Part shown: piece by piece, positions 44,092-54,388 of the stretch
Numbering within the stretch: the first letter of the stretch is position 1
Layout of the letters: each line of letters begins with the position of its first letter
NCBI GenBank assembly: GCA_027475525.1
Contig: JAMWFC010000059.1
Span: forward strand, 372,001-436,000
From: Macrolepiota albuminosa
Lineage: Eukaryota > Basidiomycota > Agaricomycetes > Agaricales > Agaricaceae
Direction of reading: 5' to 3'
Length of the DNA: 64,000 nt
Position numbers and translations under genes: made by a program
The notes under the pieces: model-generated
Databases searched by the model: none
What the model saw: only the letters and a program-made list of their open reading frames with translations
Told to the model about the DNA's origin: nothing

Positions 44092-45095
44092 GCTGGTCGG
44101 TGCAATGTCCCTTTTTGGATAGAACCTTCGGAGATATTCTTGTTACGTCCCTCTTTCTCCTTTTCTTTCTCTGTTCTTTCCTCTCCTCTTCGTTCTTCCC
44201 GCATTGTATTTGTGTCTGTATCAAAATTTGTGCAATATATGTACACTTGTATTTTGAACCGATTCTGTAGCCCAAATTTTCTCTTAAAGTGTAGGATAAC
44301 TGCAGTTGTCTGTTATATCCGTTCATTCCACTTTCCATACTGTACAGAGGTTCCGTTATTATCGTGACTTAACTGCAGTACAGGACTTCACAGTGTACAT
44401 TAGCGAGTTCGGGTGCATCATAAGGTACCAAGGTACTGCTGCTGCAAACTTGATGGAGCCAGAACCTAGGCTCGGCTGTATGCTGTGACATCACTTTTGG
44501 ATGTTTTTGCCTTTGAATACTCGTGCTACTGACCGTAAATATCAACTCTTCATTCAACTTCTAGACAAGAAAAAAGTTGTATTGTGGCAGGACCTCCGAT
44601 CCATCGTAAGCGTGAAAGTTCCAAGTTAGAAGGATAGCATACATTGTAAGGTACCCTGGAAATTAGCTTGGTGTCGACCAGCCATAAGAGGGACTAATCC
44701 TCCATAAATAAAGGTAATCTCTAGATCTCAGGTAGATTTGCAGATCTCCAGAAATCCTGCAATGCCATTATATCTCTAGAAGGACTACAGGAACATCCTT
44801 GTCTCTCGGAATCATCATGAGTTCTACGACAATTGGTAGAGCTGGCAGTAGCAGTGTTGGTGGGCATGGTCATGTGATGTCCTTCTAAGGAAGGTTGTGG
44901 TGCAAGAAAGAGATTGCAAAAACATGTCTGCGATGTTTGTTGAAAGACAACATTTGCAAACTCTGGTGCTCACTCTAGACTCTCAAGCAAGACAGAATAC
45001 AAACAATAATATTTCATCCATGCATACAAGCTACTTTGTTTGATATATTTACTGAGTCTCCGGCACATGTTCCAAGTCTTGATCCAACAAAGTGC
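44092..45095. other. No gene recognised
   Basis: The pyrimidine-rich 3' flank of the coiled-coil gene (about 44,150-44,205), then mixed-composition DNA without recognisable coding sequence. Confidence 0.5.
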
Positions 45096-45099
45096 CTTG

Positions 45100-45390
45100 T
45101 ACTTCAGATCACGAGGGCACAAGAACAGTCACCTTTTGCTTTTTCTCAATCTTGTTGTTGACAGTGTCGATATCGGATTCTAAAACAGTCAATGTTGTTT
45201 TGGTTTAGCACTGAGTCACTACAACATACCTGACAGCACACGCTTTCTTTTGGAAACAGAAGATTTACCTTGTCTTGTATTAAAACACCGTAAAAAACTA
45301 GTAGCAAACAAATTCATACCTTGAACAGGAGACTGAGATTTCGAAGGACTAGGCAATTTCGACATTTGACGCTATCTGAATTTTTTGATT
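45100..45390 (-). CDS. Possible 3' exons of a small basic/acidic gene
   Basis: On the minus strand SKLPSPSKSQSPVQ is followed by a 45-nt intron starting GTATGAAT, then DKGKSSVSKRKRVLS, a 48-nt intron starting GTATGTTG, then ESDIDTVNNKIEKKQKVTVL and a stop near 45,114. The style (short exons, basic KRKR patch, acidic stretches) resembles the fragment at 1-637. No function is recognised; upstream exons may extend to about 45,500. Confidence 0.4.
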
Positions 45391-45589
45391 GTCAGGTGGT
45401 GACAAACTGCTTTCTTTTTCCTCGTCACCCGATTCTAGGACTTGGTTATTAAATGAATATCAATGTAATAATTATTTTTAACTCACCTTCACTGCTATCT
45501 TTTTCCTATTAGTATGACATAGAAAATCAACTGTTGATTTTCGTCCTTCAGGGACGAAAGGACGAAAACAGCCACGCACGTCACTGGCA

Positions 45590-46085
45590 CTCAGAGAGCG
45601 ACACAGGCACTGCTGAGTAAGAAACAAGGACGATGCTGACTAAAAGATGAAAGGACAATGCTGACTAAGGGACAAGGATAAAAGGACGATGCTGACTAAG
45701 GGTCAAAAGGACAAGGACAAGAGGAGAACTTCAAGGACAACCTCAGGGACGTTCTCAAGGACGATGCTGATTAAGAGACAGAAGGACAGTGCTGACTAAG
45801 GGACAAAGACATTGCTGACTAAGGAACAAGGACGATGCTGACTAAGGGACAAGGACAATGCTGACTAAGGGTCAAAAGGACGATCGCAAGCATGAGAACA
45901 AGAGGACGAGAGCAAAAGGACGACCTCAGGGACGACGCTGACTAAGGGATGCAAGGACAGTGCTGACTAAGGGACAAAGACATTGCTGACTAAGGGACAA
46001 GGACAATGCTGACTAAGGGACAAGGACAATGCTGACTAAGGGTCAAAAGGACGATCGCAAGCATGGCCTGTGGAACATGTGACCT
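45590..46085. repeat. Minisatellite with TGCTGACTAAGGGACAAGGA units
   Basis: Units of about 20-25 bp (GGACAATGCTGACTAAGG...) are repeated more than 15 times with variants (GGTCAAAAGGACGATCGCAA). A larger block of about 65 bp, ending GACGATCGCAAGCATG, occurs at about 45,827-45,892 and again at about 46,000-46,065, so the array has a higher-order layer. It starts inside a copy of GGGACGAAAGGACGAAAACA and has no coding frame. Confidence 0.9.
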
Positions 46086-46559
46086 GTAAGTAATCCTTTC
46101 CGCAGTCAGTTATTTAAAGGCTTTAAAAGGCTTTAAAGGAGTGACAGACCTTAAAGCATTCATTAGCACCCAGCAAAGAAGATAGAGTTCCTTTTGTTGC
46201 CCCTTCTACTGGTTCATTATTCTATGCAAAATCTATAGTATATGGGATGACCGTTTTGTGGGAACAATTGATTAGTCAGTTTTGACAGTTTCTGACTAAG
46301 GCTGACAAATACTTGCCTTTTTTATTTGTTTTTTGGTCAATTTTTCAGTAGAAAAGAAAAAAAAAAGATATTATTTAATGAAAAAGAGTGTATAATAAAT
46401 ATTTAAATGTACAATATCTCTCGGACACATGTGGAAGGTATCTGGAGTGTGTGAATGTGGCCGAGGCCAAAACACAATTTAGTGGACACCAGTTTTCACG
46501 CCTTGTATGATCTTAAACCAAACAGCATCAATTTTTCCATGGTATCAACGTTGTAGTGA

Positions 46560-46850
46560 GTAAACTACACTACAAAGTAAGTGTTGATTGATTGATTTAT
46601 AAATATTAATTATCATTCTTATAGCAACACTTCAAAACTCAATTACAAAGTAAGTATTGATTGATTGATTGATTGATTGATAGACATTAATAAATGATTG
46701 ATCTAGCTATAACTTCAAAATTTGATTACAAAGTAAGTATTGACTAATTGATTGATTGATGACCTATTAACAAACATTCTTATAGTGAAATTTTCAAACT
46801 CAACTACAAAGTAAGTAATGATTGATTGATTGATCATTGTAAGTGATTTT
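46560..46850. repeat. About 80-bp tandem repeat with GATT microsatellite and splice-like ends
   Basis: Four units share (A/C)TACAAAGTAAGT(A/G)(T/A)TGATTGATTGATT. Three of them also share an upstream CTTATAG or TATAACTTCAAAA-type stretch. Each has a 5' splice-like GTAAGT, a short AT-rich stretch and, in two cases, TATAG before a piece of about 25 nt (AACTCAATTACAAA). Confidence 0.8.
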
Positions 46851-47135
46851 CAAATGTATTTGAGCTTGGAAAATGCTTAAAAAATTCGAATAAATTACAG
46901 AAAAATCAGGAAAAATTCAATTCAGCTTATAGTGAAAGTTTGGGCTATTGTAGTAAGTGACTTTTATTGTTTTTGAGCTTTATAAATGCTTATAAAATTC
47001 AAAAAAAAATCAAGAAAAATTCAATTCAGCTTAGAGTAACACTTGGACAATTTTGAGCTATTGATATATCATCATGTAAGTGTCTTTCAATGGTTTTAAG
47101 CTATGAAAATGTTTAAAAAACTATTCTTTCAGGCA
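46845..47135. repeat. About 120-bp tandem repeat, three units, upstream of the Helitron frame
   Basis: Starts at about 46,850, 46,958 and 47,078 share GTAAGTG, then TTTTCAA or TTTCAATG, GAGCTT or AAGCTATGAAAATG, and CTTAAAAAATTC or TTTAAAAAACTATTC. The first two units also share AGAAAAATTCAATTCAGCTTA. The last unit leads directly into the Helitron coding region (CTTTCAGGCAATC). Confidence 0.7.
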
Positions 47136-47226
47136 ATCTTCAACTACTCATTCTAATAACGAACCCAGTACTCCTGAAGGTCAAAGACAGCAGGCTAGGA
47201 TTCAAAGCAGGCTACAACAGTTACAA

Positions 47227-48710
47227 ATGACTGATCCTGATGAGCATCACACGAATAGACATAAAAGACCTACTTCAGTGGTTATACCACTTCATTATGG
47301 AACTGGGGATATGAGATCTGGAGATATGGAAACTGGAGATATGAGAATTGGAAGAAATAATCAGATTGCCTCTAGCTCTTTAGAGAGGCCTATTGGACCA
47401 ACTGTTGCTGTGGATTTATTTGCATCTGAAGATGTACAACTTGGAATTACAGACTTGAGGAATAGAAGAACTGGGGGAAATAATCAGATTGCTTCAAGCT
47501 CTGATATAGGATCTGGAGAAAATACTTCTAGCTCTTTGAGGAGGCCTGTTAGACCACCAACTGTTGCTGAGGATTTATTTGCTAGAGCTATTCCTGAAAC
47601 TCATTTATCTGAAGAATGGAATGCTCCTTTGCAAAATCCCCTAGAATGATACCACCTCTACCTCTTTCTGCACATAAAGCTCCTTATGTGCCTTTAATAG
47701 TAGCACCTCTACCAGCTGCTATGCATGGAAGAGATCATAGAGTGGGATCAGTCAATCAGCCTATAGTTGGTGGACTGCTATGAGTATATCTGAAACTCAT
47801 TTGCCTGAAGGTTGAGATGCTCCTTTACAGAATCCTATACCTAGAATACCTGCTTTATATGGGCCTGCTTTACCAAACTTTATAATGCCATTGCCACTGC
47901 CACCTGTGTTAGAAATGCAGACCTAAGTAGACTGATTGTAAGTATAGATCTACTTGTCCAGTAAGTGTTGTATCATAAATAAGTAAAGTTGGTTGCTCAC
48001 CCTCAGTCTCATATAAATAACTAAGGGTGTTATTTGTATAGTACTGGTTATATATATGTGCATCTATAGACAATGGTCATTGTCAGTCTAAAGTGATTGG
48101 TGGCCAGGTCCAGGCACATTATGTGATATTGGATGTGATATTGCGGAGTGTGATGTGGTAAATGTTGATCTCCAACAACCTAGAATGCCTGCTTTGCATA
48201 GAGCTGCTTTGCCAAACTTCACAATGCCACTACCACTGCCACCTGCACTTGGGAATAGAGGGAGACAAATCAACCAGCAGGTTGCTCCTATACAAGCACA
48301 AACATTAGCAGCATCGCAAGACCAACAAAGGTTGAAGCATATTGCTGCAGCTAAGGAGCAGAATAGACAACAGCAGGCACTAGCAGTATTACAAGAGCAG
48401 CAACATCTCAGACATTTTGCTATGGCTGAAGAGGAGGAGATGCAACAACAGGCGTTTGCAGTATTGCATGAGCAACAATAGCTCAGAGATATTGCTATAG
48501 CTGAAAAGCAAGCAGTAGCAGAGGCACAAAGGGCTTTACACCAGCTAGAGGTGAGACAAAGACAACTTTTAAAGGTTGCATTGACTAAGAAAGATTAACA
48601 GGATGTAGATCTCAATCCTGAACACAGGCCTTTAAATGAGGCTAGAGCTGAAAGGATCTTACAAAATTGGGAACAGCAACATTTAGCTGATCTTGAAGAG
48701 GATTTTAATG
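47227..48710 (+). pseudogene. Helitron N-terminal leader region (polar, repeat-rich)
   Basis: The frame 47,227-47,649 contains two related blocks: NNQIASSS then LERPIGPTVAVDLFAS, and NNQIASSS then LRRPVRPPTVAEDLFARA. After a frameshift, two blocks of the type ETHLPEGWDAPLQNPIPR lead to a stop near 47,925 (copy 2 has the same stop). A non-coding stretch of about 230 bp follows, then the frame 48,155-48,481, rich in Gln and Ala (LAVLQEQQHLRHFAMAEEEE), which would be coiled coil. In-frame TAG or TAA at 48,479 and 48,597 interrupt it. Confidence 0.7.
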
Positions 48711-48712
48711 AT

Positions 48713-50590
48713 TTGAATCCTCAGGATGAAATAGAAAATATTCATGCAGCTTTTGATGAAATGCTTCAAAATCCTTTCGAGTATTTGGAGCTTCCTATAG
48801 ACAATGAGATTGATCCAAATCTACTGGATGATCTTAGGAATGATCCTGCTGAGAATATAGAGGAGGACTTGGAGTACGTGGATCCACCTGGAGATAATAG
48901 ACAGCAAAATCTACCAGCACCTCCTAACTTGGAGTATGTGGATCTACCTGGGAATGTCATGCAGCAGAATATACCAGCACCTCCTGTCTTACAAAGGATT
49001 CAAGAACCTGATGATGTTCAGCCTAGGAATGCTCTTCCAACAGGAAGACAGCATTATATAGATGGATCCCCTTCACACTATCTTGGTTCTATGGATGTTG
49101 CATGTTCACACTGTCATGCTCTACATTTTGATGCTGAAAAGCTCTCCAAGTCAACTAGATGTAATCCAAAGTTTGGCATGTGCTGTTTACAAGGGCAGAT
49201 TGCCTTGCCCAGACTTACAGATGCTCCATCAGAATGGCTTGGCTTACTCCAAGGCCATCATGCTCTTTCTGATGCTTTCAAAGCATCTATCCATTAATAT
49301 AACATTGCTTTTGCATTTACATCTCTGGGAGTCAAGATTGACCATGCAATTACCAATGCTCCTGGACCATACAGCTTTAGGATTAATGGAGAGCTCCATC
49401 ATCTGACAGGTGCTTTGCTTCCAACTGAAGGTGATCATCCTGTGTATGCACAACTCTACTTCTACGATCACAATCAACAATTGGCTTTTCGTCAGGGAAG
49501 CAATCCTAGATTGGATCCTCAGATAATGGCCTCTTTGCAGGATATGCTTCATAGAGTCAATCCTTTTATTGGCTTATATAAGCATGCAAAGCAGATTATA
49601 ACAGAAGTTCCTGAAGGCCAACTACAAAGGCTTTCTGTTCAACTTAGGGCTGACTTTGGAGATGTTCGATGCTATAACAACCCTAATGAACAGGAAGGAG
49701 TTGCAGCAATTATACCAGGAGATAGTTCTGAAGAACAATCAGATCACCACGATATAGTCCTGCATTTGCATGGAGGTCAATTGAAGCGAATCAGCCATCT
49801 ACATCACTATTACATTCTCTGCATTACACCATTATATTTCCAACTGGAGAACCTGGATTTCGCATTGATATTCAATCTTAATTTGGACCAGCAGGAGAAC
49901 AAAGAGCCAAAAAAGTTAGCCAAACTGCATATTATGCATGTAGGTTGCAGCAAAGAGCTTTGGAAGCTAATGCTGCATTGCTTTGAAGTGGCAGACTATT
50001 TCAGCAATATGTTGTAGATGCATGGGCATCAACTGAGCAGAACAAGCTCAATTGGGTCTGACACAATCAACAGAAGATCAGGGCTGAAGTCTATCAAGGA
50101 GTGGTTGACGGTGCAGCTGGAGACGAAAAGTTACACGGACAAAGCCAATATGTGTCCTTCTCTCTTCTCATGTTAGAAGTGAATGACACATGCAGCAACT
50201 ATTTCAGGACTCTATGGCTATTTGCAGGCATTTTCATAAACCAGATCTCTTCATCACCATGACTGCCAATCCAAAGTGGCCTGAAATAGAAGAGGCTCTA
50301 TTGAAAGAACCTATGGTTAATGGAAAGAGGCAAATAGCTTCTGACCATCCAGATATTGTTGCCAAAGTATTTGAACTTAAGAAAAATGCTCTTTTGAAGG
50401 ATATCAAAAATGGTCTCTTTGGAAAATGTGTGGCATCTGTCTATACCATTGAATTCCAAAAGAGGGGACTTCTACATATACATATCTTGATCTTTTGGGC
50501 TGATCTCAGGACAGTCAATGGCTATACCTATCTAACTTATCAGAAAGCTTGCAAGGCTCTAGGTCTTTTGAAGGATAATGCAGAATAGAG
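48713..50590 (+). pseudogene. Helitron-like N domain and HUH Rep endonuclease (broken)
   Basis: 48,713-49,297 has the CxxC zinc-like CSHC and CC motifs of the Helitron N domain. After a frameshift near 49,290, GPYSFRINGELHHLTGALLP and HPVYAQLYFYDHNQQL continue to 50,017. Frameshifts near 49,920 separate this from LFQQYVVDAWASTEQNKLNW, and then 50,190-50,588 carries the Rep core: FHKPDLFITMTANPKWPEIE and the HUH motif RGLLHIHILIF (His codons 50,475-50,477 and 50,481-50,483). Rep nicks and rejoins single strands in rolling-circle transposition. The Tyr-containing catalytic motifs that should follow lie in the deleted part, so this copy cannot be autonomous. Confidence 0.85.
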
Positions 50591-51165
50591 GCAGTGTCTC
50601 ACTGAAGCTGCTCCAATCCAACTAGGATCAGCTCTCAGACAGCTGTTTTGCACTATTCTATTCCACTGTGCTCCTGCTACTCCTGAGGCTCTATGGAATG
50701 AATTCAAGCATTCTATCTGTGATGATCTTCAACACAGATTGGAACATACTAGGCAGTACAGGGACCGGATCTTTACCAATGAGGATATTTATGACTATGG
50801 CCTTTATCTCATCAATGACACTTTGATGAATTTTGGAAAAACTCTGAAAGACTTTCCCAATATGCCAGAGGCTCACCAGAATTGGAACATAGTTCCAGGT
50901 AATTGGCAGTTGCATAAAAAATTGACTTGAATACTAATCATTCTTCTAGGCAACAGGCTTTTAGAAGATGAAACTAATTATGATGTTGAGGAGCTCAAGC
51001 AAAGAGTGGGGAGAAACAAGGCCAAGTTCAATGTGGAACAACTGGAGACTTTTGATGCTGTCATGGACTCTGTGAATAACAATTTGGGCAGGATGCTATT
51101 CATTCACAGTGCTGGAGGATGTAGCAAAACCTTTGTCTGCAATACTCTGGCTGCTGCAGTTCATT
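50591..51165 (+). pseudogene. Pif1-type helicase, N-terminal fragment of Helitron
   Basis: The plus strand reads QCLTEAAPIQLGSALRQLFC, NEFKHSICDDLQHRLEHTRQ, NIYDYGLYLINDTLMNF-like sequence (50,780-50,840), LKQRVGRNKAKFNVEQLETF (about 51,000-51,055) and motif I as SAGGCSKTF instead of GGxGKT. The motif I Gly is Ser. Coding similarity stops after AAAVHS at about 51,165. The remaining helicase motifs are absent, and the following sequence is the 3' end of a LINE on the other strand. Confidence 0.82.
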
Positions 51166-51880
51166 CCTTTTATTCTTTTTTCTATGGTTTTTATCCATCT
51201 GTATGTGGCTTCCTTTTTTGTGGAAATTCTATTTGGGTCTGCCTCTTTCCTTATTTTCTATTCGCATCTCAGCTTCCATATTAATTGAGGGGATTTAGAG
51301 ATGGTTATTGGGAACATTCTGTTGCTGGCTTTGGTTATCTCACCATTTTCAGTCTCAGGCTTGGCTAGGTTGCACCCTAAAATCAATTCTATGCTTATGT
51401 TGTTCCATTTGATTTTTTTTTGTTTGTACAGATTTTTTGTCAGCATCTATATTACTTCTTGCTTCTCTTCTTCATCACATACATGGCACCAGCCCCTTAT
51501 TTCGTAGTTTGGTATTTTTGACCAATATTCTTCAGTTTTGTATATGCTGTGCATTGTCTTCTAGAGAAAGGCTCTTGAATCCTTTGTGATTGTCCTGTCT
51601 CATAGAGCCTTCCATATACTTTTATCTGTAGGTGGGTCGCTGTTTAGGTCCTTTATGGCCCACCTTATTTTATCCAGATTGATTGTTGTGCATTTTCTTT
51701 GAGGAGGGGGGGAATTCCTTTCTATAATCCTTCTGTATAGTAGGGCTTGAGACACTTTATATAGCATTGCCCCCAGTACTTCTTCACTCCTGGTTAGTAG
51801 CTTGTTTATTTGTATATCATTGGGCATTTGGGCTCTCCTCTTCGCAAGTTTGTTGGCCTTTTCATTTCCTTCAAGGCCGC

Positions 51881-52924
51881 TGATAGGCTTCTACTCGGAC
51901 TGAGCGCATCAAGGGACATTATAGGCCGACCAACACTTGACACACTAAAGGCTCTAGCGACCAGCCTTGGGTACAGAGCAGACCTAGCGCGGGCGCTCTA
52001 TGGCAAGACTTATCCATTCATCTCAATCACCAGTATCAGCCCCTCAGCGCACTCCACTCAGTTACTTTGAAGACCAAGAGGACTCAGGACTCATAGCGCT
52101 AGCATAACGGTGGGAGGTGACTCTGACCAAACCCCGATCAGTACTGGGAGGAGTTAGCAGTTGGCGCTGTCAATCACCGAGGCACCTTAATCAGAAGTCT
52201 AAAAGAATCAATGACGACGAGACAGGATACACGCAGACCCGACATTTTAAATTTATCAAAAGATGGTACAATGTTTAGCGCCGGAATTAGCGCTCACGGT
52301 GTCTGTCGAGGATTCCCCGACCATACCCTGGGACGGCATGGCCAATTAAATTACATCAAAAAGTGAGCAAACTCGTACCACTTCTAAGTAGTTTTAGAGT
52401 CGCCATTGGTCGCCGTCACCCATGTGCTGCAGGTCGCCGTTGACAGGTGGCCGTTAGCTACAGTCACGAAGAGAGGCGCTAATTGGTAGCGCCGTCAATG
52501 GACTTATTTTGGAAATAATGTAGCGCATAGTATAAAAACTAGCTACTTGCCATGTATATAACAACGAATCGTAACCTCTTGAGCACCCAGTTACACTCAG
52601 TGTTCAAATCGCGCTAGCGTTGCCGGACTTTGTCACCAAGTTCGGCGCTAGCTCTGTCTATCTCGTCTTCGTCGTTTACGGTGCCACCTACAGGCATGCT
52701 ACGCTGCGCTATTCGTTTATTTCTCTATAACTTCTCCTAAGCTACGACGCTTACTACTTGCTAGGTAGCACCCGAGGCGCTACCGTTTAGCGCATCGCCC
52801 TATCTCCTCTGCTCGAGCACACCGGGACCCTGCCGGGACTCCTCACAAACCCGTACGCCAGGCGCTGGAGACGGCGTTGTACTGCGTATACGTCCAGCGC
52901 ACCCAACCACAGTTGGCGTCATCA
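51881..52924 (+). mobile_element. Solo LTR, 1,044 bp
   Basis: It starts TGATAGGC and ends GGCGTCATCA, so TGAT/ATCA are terminal inverted bases, and it is flanked by CCGC on both sides (51,877-51,880 and 52,925-52,928). Removing it with one CCGC restores KGHSGLEGNEKAN of RNase H exactly, which proves insertion into the LINE. A TATA box (TATAAAA, 52,531-52,537) indicates plus orientation. It has no internal coding region. The base composition (many GCGC and GCGCTAGC motifs) is unlike the surrounding LINE. Formed by LTR-LTR recombination of a full element. Confidence 0.95.
52531..52537 (+). promoter_or_regulatory. TATA box of the solo LTR
   Basis: TATAAAA in the LTR, followed by a second TA-rich TGTATATAAC at about 52,553, likely marks the U3/R boundary region. 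Confidence 0.55.
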
Positions 52925-54388
52925 CCGCTGTGCCCTTTCACCTTTGTGAGAATAGTGTGGCCTGTTTTTTTCCTCATTTGGGCTGCTGCTGCTTGTAATA
53001 TTTCTCTGTTCTCAATGCCTATCTAGCTGATATTCTCCCAGTCACTCAGTCTCTTTGTTAGTCCCTCTATTATTCCTTTCAAGTCACTAAGTATCTTTAG
53101 ATGGTCTTCTGGCTCTGTCTGATTTGTTGCCATCAGTATTGCCAGCACCTTGCCTGCATTGTTTGTTTGTACTAGGTTCATCAGCACCCTTGCTGCTTTA
53201 TTTTGTGGGTCTCCATTGCCATACCATACGCCAGCTTCTGCCATAGCGTTTTCGTATCTATTTTTCAGGCATGACCTGTCAGTGTAAGCTTGTACCCATC
53301 TGGCTGGTCCTATCTCCCTTCTCAGACCTTCTCCTGTAGATCATTTGTCTTGGTTTGTCTCGTTGTTTGCCATTGGTCCAGTAAAAACTCTGAAACTTTC
53401 TTTTAGAGAGGTTTTTCTGTGTGTATTTCTGTTGAAGAGGTTGGAGTCCTCATTGCTTGTTAGGGTTCTTATCTCCACATTTACCTGTCTTTCCTCTAGA
53501 TCCTCTATGTTTAGCGGGTTCCACTTGTCCTCTAGCATACCCAGAAGCTGTCTTGCCCCAGTGCCATACTTGTCTGGATTCTTGCAGCCATCTTTCCTCA
53601 TTTTCTTGCAGCTGATGCACTTGCAGTTAGGGTTAGCCCTCTCTTGTGGTTTATTTTGGGTAGATTGCATATCTATGCTTTCTTCTTCTCTTTTCACTGA
53701 TTTGTGTCTGTGCCATATCTGGCTTTTTATAGTGTTCTTTGTCTAATGCTTTTAGGGTTCTCTTTGGGCCTCTCCCATTCTTTCAGAGTTCCTCAGTTGT
53801 TGAGAGTTCCTCATATGTTGAAGGACAGACATTTCTGTTGCCTTGTCATAGGTCGCTCTGTCTACTTTGGCTTATTTGGCCTGTGTCCTTTTTGGACTCC
53901 CACCTCTGTTGCTTTAGGGAAAGTCATTAGAAGTGTGAGTGGTGTGAGTGGTGGCCTGGTCACTTCTCCTTCATTTTTTTGAGAAGTCATAGATATTTAC
54001 CTATATAAAGTCACCGTTGTTAGTTATGTTTAATGTTACCTTGTGCTTGCTGTCCATGAGTTATAAAGTTGTGTTGAGGGGGTGTGCTTAGACATGGTTG
54101 TGTTTTTATACTTTTTGTGCTGTCTCTCTCTCTTTCTTTTTTTTAGAGGGGGGGGAGGTTTAATTTGTGCTTCTCATTCTGGATCTATTTTACTTATGCT
54201 TATGTACGACATCTACCTTTTTGTGGATATCCAGTTCCTCTGCCTCTAGTGAAGCCTCCTCTGTATCTAAGGAGATATCTGCCTCTTCTGAAGGTATTTG
54301 TCTGGTAGGTTTTTGCTTGGTGTTGCTTTTTGTCAACAAAGTCTGTTGTTCCAGCTGTAAATCCAGGCCTGCTTGGTCAGTATTCTAG

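Larger units (their letters stand above)
47140..51165 (+). mobile_element. Helitron, copy 1, internally deleted and degenerate
   Basis: This is one element in several frames. The N-terminal part (47,160-48,720) is a polar, Gln-rich leader. Then comes the Helitron-like N domain with CSHCHALHFDAEKLSKS and FGMCCLQGQIALPRL (about 49,110-49,220), the Rep domain with its HUH motif, and the start of the Pif1-type helicase up to SAGGCSKTFVC (51,111-51,143), where coding homology ends and LINE sequence begins. Between Rep and helicase about 2 kb of the usual protein is missing: FWADLRTVNGYTYLTYQKAC joins the first Rep motif region to the helicase linker. Termini were not identified; the 5' end probably lies in the tandem repeats before 47,140. 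Confidence 0.88.
51430..53697 (-). pseudogene. LINE ORF2 C-terminal part with RNase H, split by a solo LTR
   Basis: 53,697-53,341 reads ANPNCKCISCKKMRKDGCKN and LLGMLEDKWNPLN, then TSLKESFRVFTGPM, the usual linker before RNase H in these elements. 53,244-52,929 carries the RNase H fold: AEAGVWYGNGDPQNKA, QTNNAGKVLAILMATNQTEP, LSDLKGIIEGLTKRL and KVKGHSG. The frame resumes after the LTR at 51,880 with LEGNEKANKLAKRRAQMPND, the Asp/Asn-containing end of RNase H, then LDKIRWAIKDLNSDPPTDKS and YWSKIPNYEIRGWCHVCDEE. RNase H removes RNA from the RNA-DNA hybrid during retrotransposition. Confidence 0.85.

Noticed and set aside
45590..46085. Regular short repeats with spacers resembling a CRISPR array
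   Set aside because: Units vary in length and sequence, the spacers are themselves repeats, and the window is eukaryotic.
53345..53746. 133-codon plus-strand frame
   Set aside because: It is the antisense shadow of the LINE ORF2 region, whose minus-strand reading has clear family motifs.
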